Part shown: positions 48,201 to 59,400 of the stretch, piece after piece | Position numbering within the stretch: position 1 is the first letter of the stretch | Layout: each line of letters starts with the position of its first letter | From: Tetmemena sp. SeJ-2015 | Taxonomy: Eukaryota > Ciliophora > Spirotrichea > Sporadotrichida > Oxytrichidae | Length of the DNA stretch: 64,000 nt | Direction: 5' to 3' | Assembly (NCBI GenBank): GCA_027382625.1 | Contig: JAJKFJ010022584.1 | Location: 1 to 64,000, forward strand | Program-made: the position numbers and the translations under genes | Notes under the pieces: generated by a model | Told to the model about the DNA's origin: nothing | The model's input: the letters and a program-made list of their open reading frames with translations, nothing else | Database searches by the model: none

Positions 48201-51200
48201 TTCGGCTTGTTGTAATATACCATAAAGTACTGGTTTAATTTATTTACTTATATTTAAATTCAAAATTAATGATTTATCACAGAAAGCTTTAAAGATTAAT
48301 ATAAGCCAAAATTAAGTTTGTATATATTTAAGGAATGAATTAAAATAAAAATGGTTGTAGAGTGTCTAAATTGATGCGTTCTTTGTATCTTGCAAAATAA
48401 TCTATACTTTGTAGAGACCTATCTGATTTAAAAGAATAAATTTTGTTTTGGAGTGAATTAAAGAGTGGTCTAATCTTTGTATACAAATATATTTATAACA
48501 GCAAACCAGCTCATCTTGCCTAATTTATAAACCACTTTGACTTAGTCCAACTTTGGATATGTAATCTAAGGTAGAGTATATATGTAAGATTTTTCCGCCT
48601 CAATGGAAATTTGGCAAAGCCTCTTTGTTAACTTAGGATAGGGTATGAATGTGTCTACGTTTTAAAAATAGAGTTGAACTGTGAAAATAAATTTGTTCAT
48701 ATTAGTAGTGAGCTTTCCTTCGGAATAGCTGCTTGAATTTAAAGGGTGATGAGATAATCTGTGTTCTTAGTGTTCCACTCATCATCGAGAAGAGCTACTA
48801 CAGTCAATGAATACAGCCCTCTCAGATAATCGTCCTCTGAGTACACTGTAAATACTCTTGTGGTCATGGCTTTTATAAATAAATTGAAGTGACGAAAGTG
48901 GGCTTGCTTGATGTTCCAAACTGCAAGACAGAGTAAGAGAAAACATTGCCACAATTATTGGAATAAGAAAAGTAAGCTGAGAAGTCAAATGTTTTTGCAG
49001 CAGAGAGAATTGAGTAACTGAACAAGGGAGTGGATACTCTGGTTGCGACAATAGTAGGCTTGCATTTGATCGTTACAGTAAAACTGAAAGGGTACTTGTC
49101 TGCTGAATTTATTGGATTAGTGTAAGTAATCGTGACTGTGTAAGTACCTTTTGAAAGATAATTAGAGGAGCTTACTACTACTTTCTTTATAAGATAAAAA
49201 AATTTTCTGTAAAATTAAATATCTAATTTAGTTAACAAAATTCTATTTGTAGCCTTCTGAAAATGCTTCATAATTTTTAGCTTAATCATTTAATATATCT
49301 CATACTAAAATATATATTTTAAAATGAACTTAAATTAATGATCCATAAAAATTAATATTACTTTCTAGTTTGTGCTATCGAGAACTATTAAAATACATAT
49401 TGCTGTTGAAGGAGTAATAGCAGGAGAAACTGAATGGGAGATTAAAGGAGAAGAACAGTAAGCTTTCTAAATACTATAGCCTGCCACGCTCGCTTCAGAT
49501 GCAGTAGCAGCATATAATTAATAAAAGGGATTTGAAATTTAATAAACAGATAAAAATTATAGACAAAGTAAGTCAAAGAAGAGAGAGGTGCAGATAAAGT
49601 TACTTATTGCAAAAATAAGTTCTATATTCATTTTTATAAAATTAATTTAGCATCTATTAAAAAAATTAAATATGTTATAAATCTTTATTGCTTGATAGTT
49701 AGTCGAACAGTCAGTGATTGTAATGGTAATAGTTATAGTAGATGTGACTCCTGTCACGAATTATTATTTTAAATACTACATTAACCTCCATTTAAAATTA
49801 GTTATAAATCTTGTCAAATTTTTAGTCAATTTTGTATTTCAAGAACTTTATAAGTATTTGGAGTTTGATTGACTGTAACTTTGTCAGTTGTGGTAGCTAC
49901 TAGACTTGCTTAAGCCGAGTATAGATAGGGAGATGTGAGGATTGAATATGTGTTAGCATTGCCAACTTAATTAGTGATGGTGTAAGTTCTGGAAATGTCT
50001 GAGCATATTTCGTCTCCCGTGAAAAGTTAGTCCATGTTTTAGTTGAAATTTCCATTTTGCTTAAGATGAGCAGCTAAGCTGTAAGTGCTCGTGCCTGAAA
50101 TAGTGGCAAATGTTAACGTTGGAGCAGTGCAGCCTGTAGCTGCTTTTTTAGGGTTGAGACTGCTAATTTGAGTAGAAGTTAGTGTTGTAAAAGATTAATT
50201 CAAAGTTATTTGGATTATACCAAATTGAATATGGATATGTTTTAAAACTTCTAATTGTTTTAAAGTTTTAAAAGAGAAAGCCTATACAGAGAAAGAGTAA
50301 GTCTAAGAAGTAATTTGATTTGACATCACATAAAACTGATTAACATCAAAAATTAAAATCTATCATATTAATCACTATTAGGAAATATTTATTTTCTGAA
50401 TAACGCAAATAAATTTAATCATTTCAATCTCTGCTTATAATTTACATAAAATATGCAGAACTTTTAATTGCTTGCATTTTTCGTATTCTATCAATTTTTA
50501 AGTGTATAATTTATTTTCATTTTTAAATTGATTATACCATAAAAATAATATTTTTAAAAAATATTTCTAAAAATGAATTATTTGATTTATATTTAAGATA
50601 AAAATCGAGATTTGATTAGTATTGAAACTTGAAATGGTATCACAAAATATTTTTATAATTTATAAATGTTTATATTCAAAGATCAATAAATTAATTATAA
50701 AATTTTACAGGTTTATATACAATTTAAATAAAAAATATTCTTTTCTCATCAATTAAAAAAAATATATTTTTTATTTTTAATCCTAAGAAATATATAAATA
50801 AAAAATTTTATCCCTTAAATTAAATTTTCAATAACATAGGAATCTGAGGGCCCAGATGCATAAACAATTTAATAAATAATTATATTAGAATTTTGATAGA
50901 CTTCCATTTTTCATTCTTTGAATTATTTTTTTATTTGATTATTAAGACTTGAAATAAAATGAAACAATCTAGTTTAGCTGGTGCAAGCATTTCCGTTATT
51001 AAATTAAATGATATATTTGAAGTCATGATATAGGTATTATAAGTGCAGCCTGTACAAGTTGCGTATTATTTTTAAAAATAATTTAAAAAAGTATGTTCCA
51101 AAAAATATGGAAGAAGTAGTAGGCAAGACATAAACTTCTACTATTTTATTTTAACTCTTGCGATACTGTATAGCTTGTAAAAAAAAAGCTAAGACATCCT

Positions 51201-54200
51201 TATTTGTGCTTAAAATATTAAAGTGCTGAAGTTGCTCCAATATTGTAAATCTTGTATGCATAAGCGGAATATGGAGTTTATTTTTAATTATAGAATATTA
51301 TTTGTGGTTATCTTTATTTTTTAAATCCATTTATATAAATACTATTTAATTCAAACCCCTTAATATTGTAAAATTTTATTCTTTTATAATTCTAAAATCC
51401 AATAGAAAATAATATTAACTATTTAATCATAAAAATATTAAATATGATGATCATCATTTTAAGCTATTAGATATTTATTATAGAACAATTTTAACTATCT
51501 ATTTTTAATAAATCAGAAATATAGTAATAAGGATTTAAAACGTCTATCATGTTAGTATAAAACTCGGTCGTGCTTATGAATCTTGCATCTACACATTTAT
51601 CAATATATTAATAAATTGTCTCCAGTAATGACCGCTTTGTTCGAAGTTCAATTAAGAAGTGATTAAATAATACAAAGGAAACTAAATTAGGAGAGCACAA
51701 AAAAAGTTTTGCATTAATTAAATAATTAAGCCATAAGAAGTATTTTTTATCTTTTTCTTTAACAAATTTGTGAATATTATAAACTTAAACAAAGTAAACA
51801 GTATATCCTCGATTAATCTTCAATGTTATCTCTTTTTGAAGTTATTTTTAATTTTTATTAATAATTATCAATTATTTTTATCGAGATAATTAATTCAAGC
51901 TTTAATTTATAAGCAAATACTATTCTTTCAATAAAATCACTTATCATATTGCGTTTGTTGCAAGATTAATCGAAATCATATACTATTGCGTGCGATAGTT
52001 AGAGGCTGCACCTCCGTTTTCTAAATAAATTTTATTTATTCTGCACAGCCACATCCTACAATTGTGTCTATTCCAGTTGCAGATAATCCAGCATAAAATA
52101 TTATTGGAGAAATTTAAATTTCCTAATTCTTTATTTACTTAGTAAGCTGATTAAGAGAGTTTTATTATATTTTTGCTATTAAAGGAAAAATAGTTATGAA
52201 GAATGATAATAGAAAAATACTTTTATCCTTTTCATAAATATATGGTAAGAATAAAGAGGAGCTTCTTCCTTATCCTCTAAGTTATGAGAAAAACAAACAG
52301 GGATATAGATTTTAGTATTTTTGTTTCTTTTCATAGGCTAAAACCCTTTCTTATAACCAGTCTTAATTAAAATAAAAATGGGAAAGAAATCTTTTTAAAG
52401 TAATATCACGCTTTCATTAATTAAATGATACTTATTCCTATTATATTGGGATAATTAATTGTGGATAGTGAGGCCTCTTCCTTATATACCTTAATTTTAT
52501 CCATAGGCTTTAAATTGATTATTTCCATTAGAATTTGTTCTAACTTATTTTTGAGTAAATATTTTTTGAAGCATCAAGTGCACCAAAGTCTCCATAAGAC
52601 ACGTATGATTAAAATATAATTAGATGCATAGTTTCTCTGTAAACGATAGGTGGCTATTTCTTGGTTAGTCGCAAACGACATTCGATGTATCTACTGGAAA
52701 GAAACAAATTAAAGATGTGAAGTTTGCAAATACAAATCCACTCGTCACATAATACTCATTCAAATAATTATCAATATCATTTGACTACGATCCTTTTAAA
52801 TATAAAAATACAAATTATTTGCTACTGCAAACCCATAAGAGTTCTGGGCACCCAGCGCATTAAAATTATTTAACGCAGAGTTAGCACCAACAAATAAATT
52901 ACAAAGCCTTTATCAGAGGAGAAGGTTCCCGTTAAGTAAATGTTTAATTATAATAATAATTAAGGGAATTAAAGGGCCCCCGGCATATATAATACGTCAC
53001 GGTATAGGCCGTGACGTATGCCGATTAGGGATATTTAACACGTGGCACCCCCGCCACCTCACACTCTGAGCAGAAGCCCCCGGCTTCTGCGAATCATCCA
53101 AAAAAAACCTGACCTATAAAGGAGGAGAAAAAAAATCCGACCACATCCGACCGGGAGCAAGGCGCTGCTCCGCAGCGTCTGGCTTCGCTGTCCAACTGCA
53201 TGACTGAGTGTTTGCCCATAGATCTCGTCCCTCCACGCCTACAAGGATTAGGAGGGTGAGTGGGAAACCACTCACCTTTGATTATCTCTCCAGTGAGCAG
53301 CTCAACCACCTTCCCCAGGGCTTCGGCTGCCATTATCCCTTGCCTCTTTTAAGCACTCACTCACCAGCCAATGGATTACCAAACCAGAAAGCCTTCAGGG
53401 AAGGGCGACCGGTGCCTAGTGCCGGTCGTGTGCGTCCTGAATTTTAACTTTCTAATTTAATAATTAATGTTTAATTATAAAATAATTAGCAGAATAAATT
53501 TGAGTTAATTGTAGGCGTGATCTTAAGTATTGAGAAGTAGGAATTGGTACTTTGATACTTGAATGCTCCCACAATTGACTCAGTAGAATCATAGATTATT
53601 TGATTCTAATACTTCAAATTTATGTTTAGATTAAAGAATAAAATTAAAAACTTTCTTCATTTTATTTATTAAAATATTTATTTATCATTTTTAATAATTT
53701 ATATATTGATATATATATTTTAATCTTTCTTTTAAGAAGTAGTAAGGTATTCGATTTAAAGATAAATCTCTCGAAATATTTGATGAGAATAGAGGTTTTT
53801 AAATGATAACTAAACTTATTATATTTTTAAATTATACTTGCCTGTGATATGAAGATTTAAAACGCTTTCTCTGAATAAATTAATCGCATTTTTTCATTTC
53901 AGGTATTAATTAACTGGAAATATAAATTTAATTGTGCTAAATAGAATTTATTACTTTATTAATTATAATTGTTTATATGAAGGAATACAAAACTGTGCCA
54001 GATATATCTAGAATAATCATGGTGATAGCTGTTCCATCTATTAAAAAACAGAGTAAAAAAATATAAAATGACTTTAATACTTTAAATAACGAATTTTGAA
54101 ATCGATTGGGAATATAACTTTAATAAATTTGTACATTATATTATATTTTATTAATATATTTATAATTATATCTAAGAGCACTACCATCTTAGTTGAAGCT

Positions 54201-55000
54201 GAATTTGTTGCAGATTTTTGAAATTTAATTGTCTTCACGTCAAAAATTTTATCTCAATAATTGTAACTTTAGTTGTTTAAATAAATGAAAAGGTAAATCA
54301 GTTTTTTTAATTGAAAACTCTATTTCAAAATCAATGCTTAATAAAAATAAAGTTAATAATAAAACAAAAAAGTTTTAAATTAAAAAAATAATCATAAAAA
54401 TTAATGTCATCGGAGCCCTGCGCATGATATTTAGCCCATTAAACTTCCCCGTACTAATATTTTTAATCAGTAAGGGTATACACAAATAATTAATTTCAAA
54501 TGATGCTGTAAAAAGAGCAGTGGCTTAAAATAAATTTATTGGCTCCAGATGCCACACTTGCAATATTTAAAAAAGTAAAGATTTTAATCTAAAAATATTT
54601 CCAATTGCGTCAATGTCAAAAGCCTTAGCTGTGAAATTAAATAGCAAATATGTATTTTAAGTGAGGGCAGCTGTTGTGTCTCCTAGCCCACGTGGATAAA
54701 AATAACATAAGAGGAAACTTATACTATTCATAATTTATATTTAAATGTTAGTTTTTAGGATTTAATTTAATAAATATAATGGCATGAATATAAAAGATAT
54801 CCTAGATGATCTAATAAATTTAGTTCTTTAAATAAGTTTAGAATAGCAGAGCAATTTAAAAGTAGTAAGGATTTTTTTCTTTTTTTAACTAATTTAACCT
54901 GTGAAATTTTCTTGGTTCGCTTGTAATCATATACACTCACCCATTTTACAATACTTTGATCCTTAATGCTATATAAAATCATTGGTATAGGCAGCAATTT
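45242..55000 (-). CDS. D2: very large propeller/Ig-like membrane protein (tandem copy 2)
   Basis: Stop TGA at 45242-45244; the 5' end is estimated near 55000. From the N-terminus on the minus strand: KMILYSIKDQSIVKWVSV (about 54930), KAFDIDAIGNIF (about 54620), FVGANSALNNFNALGAQNSY (52820-52905), KCVDARFISTTEFYTNM (51550-51610), FNNGNACTS (about 51000), the GDEICSD-type block (about 50020), Ig-like repeats, KVVVSS (49160-49180), TVTIKCKPTIVATRV (about 49060), VYSEDDYLRGLYSLTVVALL (48780-48860), RRIIPTIDRFYILGRNYIEN and NFTFLGHDSIYSLAVN (46900-47050), helices, and a tail with SYKDQLFAAQYGDI and FKPTRLFLTQRVSEK. Same order as D1 and D3. The GC-rich island at 52962-53467 sits inside the 5' part of the span. 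Function unknown; a surface or adhesion role is inferred from domains only. Confidence 0.65.
49179..49366 (-). other. IES in D2, pointer AGAAAGTA (minus strand), 180 bp removed
   Basis: TACTTTCT on the plus strand at 49179-49186 and 49359-49366, an 8-bp perfect pointer. Minus-strand joining gives VLDSTNQ-KVVVSSS. Same codon region as the IESs of D1 and D3. Confidence 0.87.
52890..52905 (-). other. Ultrashort IES in D2, pointer TTTGT (minus strand), 11 bp removed
   Basis: ACAAA on the plus strand at 52890-52894 and 52901-52905. Joining gives GTFSSDKGFVGANSAL and restores frame between two conserved parts. D1 has a 15-bp removal at the same point. Confidence 0.7.
52941..52962. repeat. Left copy of the direct repeat flanking the GC-rich island
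   Basis: TGTTTAATTATAATAATAAT followed by TA here, and TGTTTAATTATAAAATAATT followed by A at 53468-53488, differ only around the central AT run. They could be a target-site duplication or an IES pointer. Confidence 0.6.
52962..53467. other. GC-rich island packed with perfect hairpins
   Basis: A ~0.5-kb block much richer in G+C than anything around it. Hairpins: ACGTCACGG/CCGTGACGT (52994-53017) inside an outer CGGCAT/ATGCCG pair (52981-53023); GTGGC/GCCAC (53042-53057); GCAGAAGCC/GGCTTCTGC with a CCC loop (53070-53090); CGCTGC/GCAGCG (53163-53177); GGTGAGTGG/CCACTCACC closed by a GAAA tetraloop (53255-53276); CGACCGG/CCGGTCG (53406-53428). Open frames inside are not convincing as genes. A structured RNA gene, a non-autonomous element or an organellar or foreign insert are all possible; none was recognised. 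It interrupts D2 in a spacer. Confidence 0.75.
53468..53488. repeat. Right copy of the direct repeat flanking the GC-rich island
   Basis: See the left copy at 52941-52962; about 21 bp, nearly identical. Confidence 0.6.
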
Positions 55001-56465
55001 TCTTTTTATTTTATAAGTTAAAGTATTTCTTTTTCTTCTGAGTTTTATTTCTAATCAATATCTAATTTGGTTTAGATCTAATGCTTAATTTTTGTTAAAT
55101 AGCAGTTTTTGCTCTAGGTATAAGATTCACTCTTTTCTACAATAGTCTCATATCATTATGATTTACTTCTTCTTTTGCTTTTCCTCTAATGAATTCTATA
55201 GAAATAAAACAAATAAATTAATCAACTTCTTTCCAAGATTTACCTCAGAAATAAGTTTATATTCTACCATTTTGATAATTTTTGCATTTATAATTTCACT
55301 TAAGAAGAGAAAGGAGTAATGGCAAATTATCTAAAATTCTTCATCTTCCTGAATCAATAAGCATTTTCACTTTATATTAATATTTTGTTTATAAAATATA
55401 TACTGGCATCTTTGGAGAGAGCTAACTCCATGAGATGATAACAGCATTGCCATAAATATGGCTAGAAAGGCTGAACTTATATCTTATAACTAGCTAGATA
55501 AGGGATGATGCATTTATTGAATTAAATAATACTAATTAGTTATAATATACTTGCTACCTATATTACTCAAGGCCATTCATGAGATTAATTAATATTTTTA
55601 TGTCGCTGAATAATATATTAAAAGAGACCCTGGGTTAAGCATATTGTATTATTCGTTCAGCCCCATTTTACACTACTGGCTAGGAAGCCATCTTGTATAG
55701 TAAGTAGCCACTGTTTTTAGTATATTGGCAAGTTGCAAGATCGTTCCCCATAATTATGGGATAAATCAGAAAAATTACCTTTTTTATGAAATTTTCTAGC
55801 ACTACTCAACGACTGGTAAGGAACCCTTACAGTAATAAGAACGATGATGAAAAGGCCTTCGCCCTCGTTCATCCAAGTTTTACAAAAGCAAAATGAAATT
55901 TTTTGAAAAATTGGGCTGACCGTACTATAATCGCAGTTTAAATTTTCTGCTCACTCATAATTAAATGGATTATTTTAAGAAGACATAGCTTAATTCTTTT
56001 AACTGAATTATATTATAATCTTATTCCTTTTAATCCAAGAAGAATTATAACTTAACTATTAAATTTTTATCATTTTCTGGATGATTATATAAAGAAAATA
56101 TATAATAAAAAAGAGGAAAAAATAATCGAGTCAATAGAAATTTAACTAATTAAAAATAGATAGATAATTTAAATATTATTTTTTCTCACAAAAATATAGC
56201 TAATTATCCTGTAAATTACTACTCCAATCAATATTTTGTTGGCATTATAATTTTTAAATAATCTTGAAGTTAAAAAATAAAAAGAAATTGAATTTCTAAG
56301 AAACATAAATCTATAAATTTAATCTATCTCACTATTTTGTAATTTTTTAGAATAAATGAAAAAATGAACATTTTCTCTAACTATAATAAATATAATGAAA
56401 TCATTTCTAATTTGACTTTTTGAGAGTCCTCTTCTTTTTTAATAAATCTTGAGGTTGTTGCTTCT
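55001..56465. other. Intergenic stretch between the D2 5' side and the D3 stop
   Basis: Contains MITE-3; otherwise AT-rich. It may also hold the unrecognised 5' end of D2, for example around 55100-55260, where the minus strand is open, but no start could be fixed. Confidence 0.4.
55647..55929. mobile_element. MITE-3 (283 bp), same family as MITE-1 and MITE-2
   Basis: Left end TATTATTCGTTCAGCCCC, right end ..TTGGGCTGACCGTACTATA. The interior shares CACTACTGGCTAGGAAGCCA and the TTCGCCCTCGTTCATCCA segment but has lost about 40 bp relative to MITE-1. The most diverged of the three. Confidence 0.82.
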
Positions 56466-59400
56466 TCAAAATAATTAAAACTTAAGGATGCTTAAATTTT
56501 GCTTTAGATATTTTTCCTAAATTGATTCTGCGACTCTTTGCGTAAGAAAGAGACGTTGGGGTTTGAAACTAAGCCCCTTTGTGGAGAGATACTGATCTGC
56601 CTCTCTAAGTTTCTGATTAGAATCCTCCTCTGTATCTCCATATTGAGCTGCAAATAGCTAATCCTTGTAACTTTTATTTATCTTCTTTTTGAGGTGTTTG
56701 TCCTCACAATAAAAAATAAGTACTCAACCTCTTCAACTACTAAAGTTTGCTCCTTTATTAGGATCTCTTGAGTTTGAGAGAGCTTCACTGTTTCTAGTTT
56801 CTGTCTGTAGTGCCTAATGAATATAAAGCGTAGAATTATATAAATTATAAATGAATCGCTTAATGTCGTCAATGAATTGAACATTAATTACTACAAAGTT
56901 CACTGCTATATTTAGAGACACAATAGCCATATAGAGACACCCAAAGTAGTACTTAACCAGGTAAGTTAACTGGATCTGACTCATTATATAAGTAAGAATC
57001 AGGCACACTAGATAGCATAATTCGTTGAAGAACCCTAATTAAAATTCCACCTTGTTCAAATATGGCTTGCTCTGAGTCACCACCCAAATAAACACATAAG
57101 TCATTGCAAGTTATATCGCTACTTGAAGCTAAAATGGCATCCATGGTAAACTAAATCAGGGATCAATTTTAACATATAAATTTATTTATAATATTTTTAA
57201 ATATGATAATTCTTGTTACTTAATCATTAGAATTTAATATGTTGTTTAACCACCCTAAAATCTTTATTAATTCTTTTTAATAATTGTTGTAAAATATTTT
57301 AAGAAGAGCCCATAAAGCAATCTTCTCACAAAATAAAGACTTGAGAACAAGAAATATGACTTCGATTGTAAGAAGTGATTTTCAAATGCTGTTCCAAATT
57401 AATCTTAAATATTTTAATCTCTAAATGGCCTTAGCCCAATTTAATGCTCTATTTCAGGGATTTTAGTTTGCTAACCTTAAGTTTTAATCCTGTAAATCTA
57501 AATAAGAATTATATATAATAAAAGACTATTAAATTATTGGTTTACATTAGATAGGGTGGGTAAAGCATAATGACCATAAAGAGAATTACTGAAGCTATCA
57601 AGTTCACTACTCTCTTCTGCGACTCTGATTAAGTGTTTTAAGAATAGTTAAACAGGACTTAGAAGGCTGCCACACTTATTTATGAATATATTTGGAGATA
57701 GAAAAAAAGAAAGAGCCTTAAGAAATAATTGTATCTCAGCTGGTTGTAGACCTCTTAGAATATTCCTCCAATCACGAACCCTTTGATAGTTCGCTTTATT
57801 TTTGCAAATTGACTTTAAAATGTGTTAGTTATGGCCAGTACAAGTTTCATTATTGCTAGGGTCAAGAATCCCAAAGCAAATAAGATTGTACAACTTTAAA
57901 GGACTCAAACTAGCAAAATTAAAGAATACAATTGTTTTTAATTTTATAAATTAATTTTTAATAATAATATAATGATCATTAAATGATTTTAAAACTAAAA
58001 GAATATAAGAAGAGACAAAATTAATCTATTCTTTTGTTTAGAGGGTTTCAATCTACAAATGATAACTTATAATTATACATTTTGTATTTATTTTCGCAGT
58101 ATTTTTAAGGTTTTGAATGCTAATGAATAGATGGAGTCATATCCAAGAAAGGAGAAATTGATAGGGATATCAGAATTATCCTATTAATTTTCAATGAATG
58201 ATCTTTCTAGAATGAAGAAGTTATCAATTTGAGGAATTATCCTTCTGAGATCAAAGAATAAAGGGTGGACAAGGAAGCTATTAAAGTAGAGCACTATAGA
58301 TGGATACTCTTTATTAATCAGTGGTAGTAACACCATCAACTATAGGCTCTAAATTGCTCCCCACACGCAGTAGATATTCTTTCGACTAACAATATTAAAG
58401 TTAGGAAATCTTACACAAGGAATCCAAGCACAAAAGCCTCAAATAGTAGGATGTATAATTTAATTTTAACACTACTTCGAAAAGCACCCCAAATGCAAAT
58501 TATACACAAATTAATTTAATAAACAAAAGTTCTACCTTATTAACCTAATGAGAGAAATTACAACTATAACTCAATCTTACCTTTATCTACTTGATTTGGA
58601 AGAAGAGCAGAAATAATCTGATAGTTGCGAATCTTATATTCTAGAGTCGAAGATATTAGCAATCTTGTGGCCTCAGGGATATTCCTGACTAGTTCTACTC
58701 TAATCTAATCCTGCACAATAAAATAAATCATTGTAGCTTGATACGAGAAATGTATTGTTGAAAGTTAATTTTATGGTCATCTTTTTGTCTGCATAGTCCA
58801 GTATTTCCCATTAGGTGAGCTCTTAACCAAGCTCTAAATATATTATCTTTAGCAGTAATTAAATATGGATGTAGGAAAATTTTGAGCAATGCATCTTTGA
58901 ATTTTTTAGTTTTAGAATCAAAAGATAAATTCTAATTTACTTCTAGTTTCATCTCTCCGAAGATACTATTGTTTAATTATTAAAAATAAGTTTGATACAT
59001 TTATCCTTTATCAATTTAAATGTGAAGAAATTTATCTATTATACTTAAAAATGTTGAAACTTATATGGATTTTAAACTAATGTAGATTTATTTTATTTTA
59101 TTGAGACTTCTTAGAAAATCTAATTCATAATATTGAAGTTTTATTTCCTCTTTTATCTATATAAATTATTTTTTTTAAAAAAAAGCTTATTTAAATTATC
59201 TTTTAATTGAGAAATTTATTTATTTATTTTTTGAATTAATTTAATATAAACAGGCCATTATTATTTAATTTTTTATTTCATGATAATTGAGATGATCTCT
59301 GCTTGAAACTCCTCTAGATATTATTGCTGCGCTTTGGAAAGATTTAAATTATAAAATGTAAAAAAGAAAACTATCATATTATTTAATATAATTAAGTGGC

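Noticed and set aside
53094..53447. Overlapping open frames on both strands in the GC-rich island
   Set aside because: They arise because GC-rich DNA has few stops. They overlap on opposite strands, run through hairpins and show no domain signature.
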